Translations under genes and position numbers: made by a program
The notes under the pieces: generated by a model
Told to the model about the DNA's origin: nothing
Database searches by the model: none
Seen by the model: the letters and a program-made list of their open reading frames with translations, nothing else
Source: Adiantum capillus-veneris
Taxonomy: Eukaryota > Streptophyta > Polypodiopsida > Polypodiales > Pteridaceae
Length of the DNA stretch: 64,000 nt
Assembly (NCBI GenBank): GCA_014529385.2
Contig: CM043971.1
Location: 85,426,340 to 85,490,339 of the forward strand
Direction of reading: 5' to 3'
Part shown: one piece after another, positions 1-12,582 of the stretch
Layout: each line of letters starts with the position of its first letter
How positions within the stretch are numbered: the stretch's first letter is position 1

Positions 1-180
1 CATCATTTTCGCTTAGCTCCTCCATAGATAGAGAAGCTCACTTCATAGAGTCAACCATTCGTGTTACCATGATTAGCTCATTAACCGTGTGAGTGTTTCC
101 ATGCCCTAGCCAGGTAGCTCATCCCTTCGGACTGATAATTTTGTTGGTCATTGGAGCTATGCAACGATGGAACCCCCAAC

Positions 181-717
181 ACTTGCATATGTGTCCATAT
201 ACAAGTGTCCATATGTGAGTGTGTAGATATGTATGTATGTATAGATGTATCTATGTGAGTGTTTAAATGCATGTATGTAGGTACTAATAAAGGGAGTATA
301 GCACCCAATGGTTGAATGCTTCTTCTTTAGCATAGTCCCTTTTTAATCATGGTGTTGTGGTCCTTAATCCACTCATGTATGGATTACCACAATGTACCTT
401 TGGTTTTATCACGATTGAGATTGTGATGGTATCTAAAGAGGTGCCACTAGACTATTGGCACTAGTAGCCCCTACTTAGATCTAACAATATGGTCCAAGTC
501 TATGTATTTAATTATAATTGTATATGCAAACTTGTATATGTGTCCATATTTGAGTGTATAGATATGTCTGTAAGTATGTATATATGTATCTATGCGAGTG
601 TATTTATATATGCATGTATTTAGGCACTAATTAAGGGAGCATAGCACTCGATGATTGAATGAATCCTCTTGGATATAGTCCCTTTTCAATCATGGCATTG
701 TGGTCCTTGGTCCACTC
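181..717. repeat. Diverged direct repeat, period about 349 bp
   Basis: Two similar segments lie at about 181-373 and 530-717. Both begin with a cttg(c/t)atatgtgtccatat-like stretch, pass through gtatgtatgta-type simple sequence, and end with a segment related to tagtcccttttaatcatgg. They are clearly diverged, with substitutions and small gaps. The 157 bp between them is not obviously repeated. No coding capacity is convincing in either copy. Confidence 0.6.
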
Positions 718-3700
718 CTTGGTGCACTCTCTTTACAAGAGAAGTACCCGTGTTTGATGCAGGGTTTGTTTGTCCGTTGCAATCTAGAGTAGCTAGCAGC
801 CTATGCTCTTTCACAGTAGACCAACATCGTGACGGATCAAGGAGGGCCTCCAGAACCTCGCATCCACAACACCTCCTTCTACCGTACCTTCTTAGTCTTA
901 GGGTAGTGAGTGCCTTGATATGCAGAGTGGTGGGGTCTCTTGTTGGGATGTTTGTCTTCATGGTGGCAAGGGGACGGGGTCACCTATTTTGAAGCGTTCC
1001 GCTCCAATTGCAAAGGATGAGGACACTGACACATGCGTGTCAGATACACACATGCACCACATTAGGCAAGTATTGTGGCGAGTTCAATTTTGGCACTACT
1101 TAGGGTAGGGCATTTTGGTGCCACTTGTAGATTCTTATACACTCGGCATATAAGAATTGTTTTATTAGGCTCAAAGATCAATTGCCTGATCGTGCACGCT
1201 ATATCAAGGAGGCGTTGCCAACTCGATTTTTGAAAGCCTCCAATGAGCACTTCTCAACGTAATGATTGGAGGGGTAAATTAAAAAATTTCTTTAAAAAAG
1301 TGATTGTGCGATGGCCAACCAGGTCATAAATCTAGAGAGGAGCTAGCCTCGCGGCAACGTGGAAAATGCAGAGTGGGTGTGGGCCATGCAAGAAAAGGGC
1401 AAGGAAGCAGCAAAGGGCTCATCTCACAAACAACAATGTGAAGCTCGGGCCAAGCAAACTCCCCACACACTATGGTTTAGGAGGCAAAGTAGCCTAGAAA
1501 GATAAATATAAAAGTAATTTTTAATTGTGCAAATTTTTTACAAGAGATGTTTTAGCTTATGATTTTGTTTTGGTTATTTTTAATAGGAAAATGTCACTTT
1601 GACCTGTCCTACTAGAGCGATAGTCAAGTATCAAGAGAGACACACGAAGTTTGATACTTGGTGATGGTTGTTGGAAAACCATCATATCTCTCGTGAGAAA
1701 TTCAGCTCATCAATTAGATCTCTACAGGCAAAAAGTATAGTTAATGAATATTGTAATAATTATTTTGAGTTATTGATTTATCTAATTTGATTTTGGTTGT
1801 TGTAGAGTCAAAGAGATCAAATTTATGTAGCTCTAGATGAGGATGAGTAGGATGAGGAAGAAAAGGACTTAAATCGGTAGATTTTTTTTTTGTAGTTCTC
1901 TTTTACAAGTGCAATAATGGCACACCAAACCCTCATTTGTACATGAAACTCATTTGGAATTCTAGCTTTATTTGTGATTAAATTTAAGTATTGCTCTTTT
2001 GTGCTTCAAATTAACACATAAGGTGTGACATGTAATTTCAAAGTTTATTATTATTCTTTTTGTACAGTTTTCAAAATGCAATTGATATTTGATTAGTTTT
2101 ATGTAGGTCAAAATTAAAGATTCTCATTTGCGCCGTGCAAAATTGGATGGCCCAAATGAGCATTTTTATTTTTTGAAAAGACATATAGCAGCAATATATG
2201 CACAATAATACTGGCAATAACTTATGCAGTAATAGGTAGGAAGATATATCCATGCATATTATCGTGTATTGTTGTTGGACCACTATTGTGTCCTTTGCCA
2301 TGACTATGGATGCCCACACATTTTTTTCTCTTTTTATTTTTCTTCATTAATCCACAACAATACTGGTGGTTTTGGTTTGAGCATCTCTCATATGCCTGCT
2401 TCAAAGAAAATGTAAATGAGAAAGAAGAAATATGTCAGTTATCTATGCATACATAGCCTTTGATATGCTCGGATTGTAATGAAATCTCTCCTCCATATAT
2501 TCCAATGAAGTTTTTATATTATTTCTAGCAGTTGAATCATCTTCATGGGCTTTTTGGATGGCTACAACTTTGGCCTCCACCACTTGCATTTTAAGAATGC
2601 TTGCTATGAAAAGCTCCTTTATTGTCTAGCAATGCATTACCTCAATGTTGCAAAAGTAAGATTTGTTCTCCTTCTTCCATTTTCCAAGGTGATAATTGCT
2701 CCAAAATCATGGAGCAACCTTTCTTGTCTATAAGAGATTGTTGCATTTCTTCTCACAGCCCAAAAGTGGCAATTCACTTTGCTCCCAACTGGAACCCTCC
2801 CTAAGTGTGAGTGGTGGGATGCATCTCTATCTCTAAGTCTCAGATATGCGAGGCCAAGTTTGGAAAGATTCTGCTGGGAAAACTTGAGGTATTCTGGCAT
2901 CCCTTCTCCACCATCACAGAGAGATACTCAAGCGAATGGATAATTTTCTTCATTTGTTGTGTCAACATGATCAATAAATTATTTCTCTCTAATTGTATTC
3001 TTCTCCAACCTCAAGTTGATTTTCTTTATAAGCATTGAAGTTTGAGCTATTGCATCATTGGTAGCCTTTGACGTGGCTACAAGAGAGGGTGTTTTGGTTT
3101 GACTTGACAAAGATCTCTAAACTGCTATCTACAGGTCATCCTTTGAAAAGAAACAACACATGGAATTCACATTCAAAATTTGGATTTCTCTCCCGTAGTT
3201 TGCACCTCCTCTTGCACCTCATTTTGAACCTCCTCAAGGTTTCCCACCTTTTGCACAAAATCTATGGCTTCTGATCCAAAAGGCCAAGCATGTCCATTGA
3301 TTCAATAATCACCAATTGAGACAAAGGAAATCAATGGATTCCAATCACTATAACCAAAGATAACTAGAATCTTATGCAACAGAGTAGAAGAAGAAACCAT
3401 CCTCCAAGAATTTGTTCCTTTCTTTCTAGAAAAGAAGAGTGAAAGATTTTAGACAAGGAACTAGCACAAAGAGCTTTCAGGAAATTTTGATGCAGTATGT
3501 GTACATACACAAAGAGATGTATGTAGATCCAGAGAACTGCAATCTTCACATCACTAGTTTGGTAATATGACACTTTTATGTCCTGTATAGTGACCATTTT
3601 GCTTGTATTATTTTAAGAGTTTGAAAATGAATTTTTATGTGCTATATATCCATAAAATTGCTTTATGATCTGAAAAAACTTGATTTTTTTTTGGAATATT

Positions 3701-4474
3701 GATCTCACCATTAACCTTACTCTTGCACAACATTTCTAAACCTAAATTGTGTGAAAAAACGGGTCCTGTTTTTGGTTTTTTTTCAAACTTTTGCGACTTT
3801 ACCACTCTAAAGTTCATGTTTGTGAGGCTTATATTTCTAGAGGACTAGCCTTATTAATTCTCAACATGTTCTAATGCTACTTCGGATCTCCTATGGCTTT
3901 GCATTTTTTTTTCCAAAACCTTGAAAGGACACAGGACACTTTTATGTCCTATAGGTTACCAGACTAAGTGCAACCATCTTTGGATGTTATTGAATTTCTT
4001 GCACAAAAAGGTTGTTATTGAGTATAGTTGTTGCTTGCAGAGACTTATGTCCCTCCAATATAGAGGAGTGGAAACCTATGGAGTGTGTCATTGAAATCTT
4101 GGATGTCTTTTATGGGGTGGATAAAAGCATGCATTGGTGGTACAAAAGAGGACATTTTTTGTTTCTACCTAGTTGGTACTTCTACATATGTCCAGGTTGT
4201 TTTGAAAGGAACCATTTTTTCCTCGAAATTTAAGTATTGTAGGAGGGAGTCTATTGAAAATTGAAACACCACTCCTTTGAAAGAAAATGTAGGTGAGGCA
4301 ATTATGGATGAGAGATGTACGTTTGATTTTGTGTACATGTCACTCTCTATCCTGTCAAGCAAGGGCTTTGCACCTCTCTCACAGACAACACCTTTGTCAA
4401 GCCTTTTTGAGAAAAGTATTTGCACCTCTCTTACAAGTAGCACCTTCTTCATTTTGTTGTGCAACTAGTGAGGT
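718..4474. other. AT-rich spacer with weak coding relics
   Basis: No intact gene is visible. On the plus strand, about 1160-1260 reads as a short coding-like stretch (containing RLKDQLPDRARYIKEAL) that soon meets stops. On the minus strand, about 2450-3300 reads as a Glu/Lys/Gln-rich, coiled-coil-like relic broken by many stops and frame changes (for example EVQNEVQEEVQ near 3230). I cannot assign either to a family. The remainder is AT-rich DNA without clear repeats or RNA genes. Confidence 0.4.
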
Positions 4475-5423
4475 TGTTGCGGGAGCAAATTACACCACCC
4501 ATAAAGTGCATGCAACACAACCTAGATTAACATAATGTCAATCGAGGACACAAATGACACGATAGGCGCTCGGAGGCAATCTCTTTAGCTTGTCAGGCTG
4601 AGACCATCCCATGCATGCAACACTCTGAAAGGCTAACTAAACCACAATCTAGAATCTAACTACTCTCAACTACACCACCCAACCCACATACACACAAACG
4701 AAAGGAAACTCACCAAACCATACCATAATTGTACAAAACTTAAGGAACACCATCCCTTTACTAGGATACACCTTTCCGTAAGCCTCTACACTCAAAATCC
4801 TCGCTCTAAAGCCATCTGTATAAAACGGGCATGAAGAAAAAGCAGAATCTGAAAGTGCCCAAAACTAAAATCTATGAGTATCTGCGCATAGATTATGTCA
4901 CCCTGGTTCTAATGACTAATTGCAAGCATAAAACACACATCATTTGATATACTTAAGACCACAAAAAGTTCGTAGATGCACGAGCACGTATTCTCCGTTC
5001 CACGTGGAATGCTTGGGGTTGTTGAGTAGATCTCACCGAGCCTAGCACAATGGTGCAATCAAATCTCCAATGTGATGACCAAGCAGGGAGTAGTGCCAGG
5101 ATGAAGCTCACACTCTCTATCTTCCTCTCTCTCACACACAATTGGAGGCAGCTTAAACTTAGATTATGATGAAAGTTTCTTTTACAAAAAGACTTAGGTA
5201 CCTTATATACTATGTCTACCATAGGTTAAACCTAAAATAGAGTTCAAGGGGAAAAATGGATTTGTGTTTATAATTTGGAAGTGCCATTGCACCCCCGCTT
5301 CTACAACTAGACTAGCTACTTATTACAAATGATGTTTCTAACCATAATCCGTAGCATTTCATAACTCTCTGAGAATAAGGCTTTGTTGAGTTATGTTGTG
5401 TTGTTGACCCAGCGCGGTCAACA
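4475..5423 (-). repeat. 3' LTR of the gypsy-like element
   Basis: Partner of 12583-13493. The plus-strand ends are TGTTGCGGGAGC and GCGGTCAACA, giving the canonical TG...CA termini. It is flanked internally by the polypurine tract at 5424-5435 and externally by the target-site copy gaggt. Confidence 0.85.
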
Positions 5424-5435
5424 CTCTCCCCCTTC
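5424..5435 (-). promoter_or_regulatory. Polypurine tract of the gypsy-like element
   Basis: The minus strand reads GAAGGGGGAGAG directly before the 3' LTR start TGTTGACC. A purine tract abutting the LTR is the expected plus-strand DNA primer, and it fixes the orientation of the element as minus. Confidence 0.85.
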
Positions 5436-6312
5436 AAATTCATTTCATCCCTAACATGACCTGGTTGTTGATGTCGGTGCGGTCTTTGTTGTTGTCTTGC
5501 TGATGTAAAGAAAGTACATGTGTAGCCTTTGCATGAGCTTGTCCTGTTCGTCCAATCTAATGTACATAGTCTTCACATGATTCAAGAAATCATAATTGAT
5601 GACAAACATCTACCAATTTGTGTCTTTCTCATTTTCAAAAACAACTTCTACAATCTGTAGAATTGAATGATTGGCTTTTAGATCTTGTGAACCAATGAAA
5701 ACTTTGTAAGGATTATGTAGAAATTGTATGGCTAAACCTTCAACTTCTTTAGGCCAAGTTTCACTTCAAAACAAAGTCCGTCTGTCAGGCCGAATTTGGG
5801 AGATAATTTTACTGGTTTGAGGTTCAAACCATGTCCAGCATTCGATGCACCTTATCAAGGACAAGATATGTAACACTACAAAGGTTGTTTGTCTATCATT
5901 TGTGTGTGTTCTTCTTTTTGGGTGACTGCTTTATTCTTGCATAAAGGTGATCAAAGTTGCATTTTCCACTGTTAGATTTTATGTGCTGTGTAAATCATCA
6001 TAGTGCTTCTACTTGATACATGACTTAATTAAAGCCCAACAAACCCAAGTTAATTCCCCAAGTTAGTAACTTGCTGCAAAAGGGCTTTACCCGACATCAT
6101 TTGTGATAGATGACCATCGATGAGCTATCATTGTCCATTTGTCCCCAAAATTCATATAAATGATGTACAGGCATGGCTTCAAATTTGAAAAAAAATGCAT
6201 CTTTGGCTAAGGGTTAGACCTTTATTAAAAAAAATGCCTTAGCTTGTATTCTCTATTCATGGCCTCCTAACAAAGTTTCGCTTGATTTGGACTTGTATTT
6301 GGTTTTTTGACT

Positions 6313-7115
6313 TTAGTCTTGAAAATGACTGATGGGCATCTTTGGCACCTTTTTTGGTATCCAGATTTGTCGATATTTTTGGTTCCGACTCATTTTTTTC
6401 TTTCGGCCTTCCTTGGTTGTCACGGAAGTTTCTAGTGAGGGTGATGACCTGAGTTCCTGGTAGGGGATGTCATAAGACTCATCAATGTCACTGCTATCCT
6501 CAGCAAGGTTGAATTCTAGCACTTTTCCTTTGTGGGTTAGCTTGTTATGGATAGTTACTATTTGTTTGCTCTTGGGTTGCTGTTTTTGGGATGACTTTGG
6601 TATCCACTTGATTAGAGCGTTGTTAGCTGGTTGACATGGTTGTGTTCTTCTTGGTTGATTTTTTTCTTCATGTATAGGAGCCACGTATGAGGATGCTTTT
6701 GCTATTGCGTTTCCATCCTCGAGGATTTTGAAATCCACTTTTTGTACTTTATTTTTTGAAAGTAAGGAACGACATCATAGCCACATTCATCACAAAACTT
6801 TGTTGTTGGACTGTCTTGAATAGCACACACATACAAAGTAGCCAAGATGTGCTCCCATTCAAGTGGCTCTAAAGCTTCCTCTGGAAAGGGTTTTGGGATG
6901 TAATTGGTATTTTCAATTTCCCTTTCTAGGATGCCTTCCTCTTGCTTTAAGATTCCACATTGCAAAGCTCCACACATCCACAGTTCTTTAGGCTTACCTA
7001 ACCATGCTGGAAGTTTTGATCCTGCTACAGTAGCGGAATCAAACTCCTCCATAGGTGTTCTCATCACATCCCTATAACTATGGTCCTTCAAGTTTATCCT
7101 TGTTGTGGTTTCCAT
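6313..7115 (-). pseudogene. C-terminal ORFs in the place of reverse transcriptase
   Basis: Two minus-strand open frames (7115-6702 and 6738-6313) follow the protease where reverse transcriptase is expected. The first has KELWMCGALQCGI and a paired-Cys CDECGYD segment. The second is Lys/Gln-rich and ends in IWIPKKVPKMPIS. No RT fingerprints (LPxG, FxDDIL or YxDD-like) are present in any frame from 6313 to 5436. I do not recognise this module. It appears to be a replacement for, not a remnant of, pol. Confidence 0.5.
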
Positions 7116-7797
7116 ATGTCTCAGGTAGATATGGTCATAACCCCAATCCTAGACCATTTTCAGTTGTCGCATGAATGTTCTTTCTAGAATGATGTCATAG
7201 TTTTTCTTCTTGCCAAAGTCAACAATAGAAAAGGTTTGCTCATATTCAATGCCACAAGAAATAACAATTGCTATTTCTAGTAGTCCTATGGGCCTTTCCA
7301 TGTGTCCGTTTTGCAAGCTGCTATTTCATCCTTGTAGCCCTCGCTGTTGCTGGTTTTCCCCACTTTTTCTAGACCTCTTTTGTTGTGATGGAAATACCAA
7401 CTCCACTGTCAAGGATTGCCATGGTTTTTATACCTTGGAATTCCACAGGAAGAGTGGTGTTCCCATATTCTCCCTCGTAGTACTTGTCTACCTTGTTTAA
7501 TGGCACTAGCCTAGTGTCTAGCTGTGGAATTTCTAGCTCTTTAATCCCTTCCTCGATTTGAGTCATTGGTTTCTTTACACCAAATTTCTCTAGGCATTTT
7601 CCCACAGTAGCCCGCATGTTTGGTCGTATTCTAAGCAACTCGGCTAACGTTATTGTACAGGTGACTGAAGCTGACAAAATCTTTATCAATCCTTTTGAAT
7701 CGATGACCTTGTTGGAAGATAGTCTCTGTGATGGGACTGGAATAACATCTGACTTGGCCTTGTGATCTCCCGTATAGGATGGTAGTGTTCTTAGCAA
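7000..7797 (-). pseudogene. Retroviral-type aspartic protease region
   Basis: The minus strand reads LPVEFQGIKTMAILDSGVGI, in which DSG is the catalytic triad of a retropepsin (usual D-T/S-G). Downstream, reading across a few stops, come a PIG-containing strand (MERPIGLLE), a TFSIVDFGKKKNYDIIL segment, and a RQLKMVQDWGYDHIYLR tail. This is the order found in Ty3/gypsy proteases, where ILGRPF is common in place of IILERTF. It would process gag. The stop after TTKEV at 7369 splits the domain. Confidence 0.65.
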
Positions 7798-8887
7798 ATG
7801 GGGCTAACTGTCCATAGATTGTACAGATCCTTTGTCTCTCCAATACAATTTCACCTATAAATTCATTTGAGATCCAACCTCAAATTCCTCTATTGGTGGA
7901 AGAGACATTCCTCTTCCATCACCCGTCTGGTTTACTCATCTATTTATCTCACTTTCTTCATTGGCCTCTTTGACTTGTTTCCATAATTCGTCAAGACCAT
8001 CTATTTCTTTACAACTATCAAATATAGCTATGTGAAATCCCTCGAAAGAGTTATTCGTGGTATTCAACACTATCCTTGGCTGTAATGTGGGGTCCTTGAG
8101 CTTTTTTCCGTGATCGTGACTGAAATCTATCTCTTTTTGTTCCTGGTTTGGTGGGATTATAGGTGTCGGTAGGACAAGGATCACATCCTCAGGTTTTCCA
8201 ACTGGTTGTTCTAGTAAAGCTTGGGTTGTTTGAATCATTTTGTGTCACATTTCAAGCATGTCCTTTTCTAGTTCCACATATGGATATGTCATCCATCTTT
8301 GCTCTTGGGTTTGGTTGTTTTTGAACCGTATTTCATAGGCTTTTAGGAGGGTGTCTAATGGCTCATTAACCTTCTCAACCAACACTAATCCTCTTGAGCT
8401 AACACTTCTTGGTTTTTCCTCTTTGGATGGTTCTTTTGGAGGTCAAGACGTCTGTGTGAGAGAAGGTGCCACACTTTCCTCATGTTGTCTTATCTTCTCT
8501 TTAGCTTGGGTAAGCTCCTCAGCCAGGGATTTCTGCTCTGTTCCCTACGGACTTTCATCCTAGCCTTTCTAGCTTTAAAACTACTCTGTTTTCCCATGGT
8601 TTTTGACTAGGTGCATTGGTCTTTGGCTCACCCATCTTTGGAATCACGTCAATTTTTTTTTTCTCTGTCTTTGGGTTCTCATCAGCTTCCTTTTGAGCTT
8701 GCACTCTCGTAACTACTTGAACTAGTACGACGTTCTCATTTTCCGAGCTACTAGGTAGCTGAACAATCCTTAAGACAGTTGTAATGATATTTCTGAATTG
8801 GTTTGGGTTTTTTGGACAGTTGGGGATCAAGTGAATGACACACAGTCAAGACAATAGGAATTTACTTGTGTGATCTCCGTCTGAGGA

Positions 8888-8925
8888 CATTGTTTGACCA
8901 AGTGGTTGTCACAACATTTGTGACA
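8888..8925 (-). pseudogene. CCHC zinc knuckle of gag
   Basis: The minus strand encodes CHKCCDNHLVKQC, which fits C-X2-C-X3-H-X4-C, one residue shorter than the canonical retroviral knuckle. It is followed by PQTEI. A single knuckle downstream of capsid is expected for nucleocapsid binding to RNA. Neighbouring minus-strand open segments at 8555-8830 and 7936-8238 are Lys/Glu-rich linker. Confidence 0.6.
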
Positions 8926-9114
8926 CTCTAGTTGAGGAGCCTCTTCTTGCAATTACTCAGGCTCTAACCTAGCTAAGCCTCTATTCACAATGAACCGCAA
9001 TGTCCTTTTGTCCATCTCATACCTTCTTTCTTTAGGTCAAAATGTAGGAGGCGAAGGTTGTATCGTCCTCACCAGTCCATGTGTTTCCCTCATCTTCTGT
9101 CGCTTCGAAGGACA

Positions 9115-9741
9115 CTACCCACTTTGGTTATTATAATACATTGTAGTTGGTACTAGCTCTTCTTTGTTAGATGCTTCCATCATCTGCGTATATCGCATGT
9201 CTATAGGCAATCTAGAATTTGGCAGCAGAGGTTGTTGTCCCACAATAGGCTGTGGCCTTGAAACTCCTAATGGACCTGGAGCAATCTCCATAATGTATCT
9301 ACGTGGAGAAGGTGCTACTGGAATAGGTTCTACATATCTCATGTCTATAGGATATCTAGCACTTGACAGCAGAGGTTGTTGTCCTATGATACGTTGTGGC
9401 CTTGAAACTCCTAATGGACCTGGCGCATTCTCCATAGCGTATCTAAGTGGAGGAGGTACTACTAGAATAGCTTGTCCATACCTCTCCCTAGCCTATTCCA
9501 TGCTATAGTAACACTCTTCCCTCATATGGTTTGTCCATTTTCTCTTAATTTTGCACCATTTAAGATCCCTTGGATCAAGATCTACAAGAGGATCTAACCT
9601 CTTGACCATTTTTTTGATAAAATTTTCTTGATCGATAGGTGTCGCTGGTTTTTCAATGGACTCACTTATCTGTGAATCACTGTGCTGAGAGGATGTGTCG
9701 TCCTCTTGACTCTTACAATCATTTTCTTTACTATTCCTCAT
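9115..9741 (-). pseudogene. gag linker with duplicated 48-residue module
   Basis: Two minus-strand open stretches are seen. The segment at 9493-9741 is acidic (DTSSQHSDSQISES). The segment at 9115-9435 contains two copies of a module with APGPLGVSRPQ, GQQPLL and PIDMRY, repeated 144 bp apart and therefore in frame. This is a Pro/Gly/Gln-rich linker between capsid and zinc knuckle. I know no function for the module. Copies differ at several positions, so the duplication predates much of the decay. Confidence 0.55.
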
Positions 9742-9835
9742 AATTATCCCCCAAATAAAGAGCTTATTTGATCAATTTGTTTAGCGTCAGGCTCCTTATC
9801 ATATGTAGATCCCTTTGAAGACCCACATGTCTCAT

Positions 9836-10260
9836 CCCCTAGATAAAGATCAACATTAATCGTGCTTGCGTAGGTAGTTCCGCTCTCGGATAGATCTTAA
9901 CATATCTCTTGAGCCGTAATGCCATTTTGTGTACTGATTCACCCTCTTTCTGTTTGAACATGTGAATTTGCAAGACCGTATTGTGAGCTATGCCTTTCTG
10001 AAAGAATTCTTCGATGAACTCCTCAAACATCTCGTCTAGAGTCTCAAAATCTTGTCTTTCCACTGAGTCAAACCATGTAGCCATGTCATCTTCTTCCAGA
10101 GGTAGTCCAAATCTAGAAAACTGTGTTGCAAAATCAAAAACTTCCTATGATTTAATTAATATTTTGAAAGCCACTACGTGATCTCTCAGATCTTTATCTC
10201 CAGTGTATTTCCTGTTTACCCATTTTTGGACTTGGGATGGTCTAACTCGTTGATTGTCTA
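9836..10260 (-). pseudogene. gag (capsid-like) region of the gypsy-like element
   Basis: The minus strand reads as a capsid/retrotrans_gag-like domain. An upstream stretch around YTGDKDLRDHVVAF has one in-frame stop. It is followed by FATQFSRFGLPLEEDDMATW and then by an acidic helix region ending ...EFFQKG, near the QKEGESVHKMALRLKRY block. This order (short N-terminal helix, W-containing segment, F..EF..F, then basic helix) is typical of Ty3/gypsy gag. The frame stops at 9839, and the rest of gag continues in other frames to about 8560. It would package element RNA. Stops make it nonfunctional as it stands. Confidence 0.65.
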
Positions 10261-11167
10261 CTAGTCTAACCATAGACTCTCCCAATCCTTCTCTTGCTTC
10301 AGATCTTCCACTATGCCTAGGTTCTTCCTTGAAGGGATTAGTGGTTATCTTGGAGATTGTCCCTTAGGCAAATTCACTTGAGGAGGCATGTCTGCCATCT
10401 ATGTGATCACTTCATCTCTGTTATCATCTAGAAGGGAATCCAAGTGGCTTCCTTTTTGGAGTTCTTGTGTTTGGTGGAAGTATCTATGGTCCTTCCTTGA
10501 CCAAATATCCACTTATTCCTAATGCAGTCCATGGATTTGTGCTTTGTACAGCTCTGTATTCTCGTCCATACTTGTCAACAACTATAGACTTCCATTGATA
10601 GCCGACCCCGTATGTACAGACATATAAGAGCTTGTAATCTGTCAACTCTTCTAGGTATAGCTCTGAGCACCTATAAAGGTTGACCTCATTGTCATCAATG
10701 TATCTATACATTCCTTCACTCTTATGATCTGTTATCCAAACATTTTCAAAAGCTTGGTCTTTATCAATTGCAAGTTTGGAAGACCCATTGTGGCTAGATG
10801 CTCCTCTAGCAATGGGATTCTGAAGCTTGTATAGGCTGAGCTTGACTCTAAAGAGAACATAATCTCTGGGCTTAACAACTCTAGCTTAATGTAAGAAGGT
10901 CTATTCCAAAGTGTTTTAAGTGCTTTTGTTAGGGAAAAGTCAAAACTATGTCCAAAACCGTGATCGTTTTCTCCCACAATTCTCTCAAATTGTCGGTTTT
11001 AGACACCCCTAGGATGAATTTTAAGGCCTTAAAAAATGTTTTTTGAAGGGTAGCACTAAATCTTGTAGAGCTACTTTGGAGCTTCATTTTGATAAATTTT
11101 TTTTCTTTGAATCCAATACCTGTAGCTCAAGTTATGGCCAAAACAATCAATATGTTCCCGGAGACTT

Positions 11168-12028
11168 CATACGCGTATGATGTCCACTGGCTTAGAATTG
11201 CTCCAAACTTTAATTGTAGACTCTCCTTGATGTACTCTAACCACTTTAAGTCTCAATTTGTGATTCTAACACTTTTAGTCAGGTCTATTAGTCCTTTTTT
11301 TGTTTGGTTGTCTGCAACTTCTCGAGGAGGCTAGCTTAGCCAAAAGTGATCCAAATTGAATGAAACTTCGTCTCTAGGCTTATTTTATGCTGGCAAACAC
11401 TTCTGTGAGCTCAAATGTAACTTTTGACCTCTGGTCTGGCACTTGAGATATCATACCTGTATGATGTCTTTTGTGGCAAAATGAAGTGAGTTTTGTCCCA
11501 CTGGCCGGCTCCTTATCACTCAAGCAACTCTCAGCAAATTTCAAAATTCAATTGAACACTTTTTGTGCAAGTTATGGTCAATACAAACGAAACCTTGCCC
11601 AATTTTTGTCCTTGGGTCTTTGTAAGCTCAAATGTGCTCCAAATTTATTAAAATTTTGGCTAGGGGCTTCTTTTATGCTCTAGGACACTAGTGTATACTC
11701 AAATGTCTAATTTGGCCCAAATCTGGTCCTTAAGACATCATACACGTATGATGTCTTTTGGGTCATACACAAACATTCCCAAGTCTCCAACATTGGTTTT
11801 CAAACATTTCTACCAATTTTTATGAAAAAATATACTCAGAATCACAAGTTCCCTATTTTTCTGTTTTTGACACTCCGTCTATTGTCTTTTGGGTGTCAAG
11901 AGTTGGTCAAAATTCTATTTTCAGTCTGTACCAAGGGTAAAACCCCCCTTTTGAACACTCTGGTACAATCAAATTTTTCAAATTTGGTCTCCAGATGCCT
12001 CTTCAAACATCATACCCGTATGATGTCC
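11168..12028. repeat. Four spaced palindromes in the element leader
   Basis: The 12-mers CATACGCGTATG (11168-11179), CATACCTGTATG (11452-11463), CATACACGTATG (11739-11750) and CATACCCGTATG (12011-12022) are each followed by ATGTC. Starts are 284, 287 and 272 bp apart. In the third copy the inverted repeat extends to 11-nt perfect arms around a 2-nt centre (11733-11756). Sequence between them is only loosely alike (shared words such as ctcaaatgt and tttatgct), which suggests a very old ~280-bp tandem repeat in which the palindrome stayed conserved. It lies between primer site and gag, so in the untranslated leader. Confidence 0.75.
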
Positions 12029-12561
12029 AAGTTTTCAAAATTACAGTTTTTCTTCACAAAATTCTTGCACATGCCCTCTTATATGCTCAGCATCAATCAG
12101 TCATGAAAAAATATCAAAAAAAGATGTTTATTGTATTTTTCACTCAAAAGCATACTTTTTATAGATTCTAATGCAAACAAGCACTTTAGCAAATAATTCA
12201 CTTATGAATAGCTCTAGATCAGAATCAGATCACTTACCTAAAGCTACTCCTACACATCATATGGGGTTTTGCATCAATGAGTAGAAAAACGCTTCACTTG
12301 CCACACACAGACTAGAAAACACTTTTATCACCTCACAAATCACTTGACCACCAACAACTACTCTAATCTACAACTAATACTACAAATCCTAACTAAATCT
12401 ATCTAGTCACCGACCCTCAACAAGACACATGCTTCTTGGCTATCCACTTGATCTTGGAATAGCCTCTTCTGGATCCACTTAAGAAAAATGCTTTCTTTAG
12501 CCAAAACTAAAGCAAGCAACCATCACGCGATTGTTAATAGGATTACCTAGCTAAGTCTTTC

Positions 12562-12581
12562 TATCTTCGACAATGGTGCCA
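12562..12581 (-). promoter_or_regulatory. Primer binding site, degraded tRNA-Asp type
   Basis: Immediately inside the 5' LTR, after one spacer base, the minus strand reads TGGCACCATTGTCGAAGATA. It aligns with the TGGCGCCGTTGCCGGGGA type site used by many plant Ty3/gypsy elements. The differences are transitions, two of them at former CG dinucleotides. The assignment to tRNA-Asp is from memory of that family, not from a search. Confidence 0.7.
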
Positions 12582-12582
12582 A

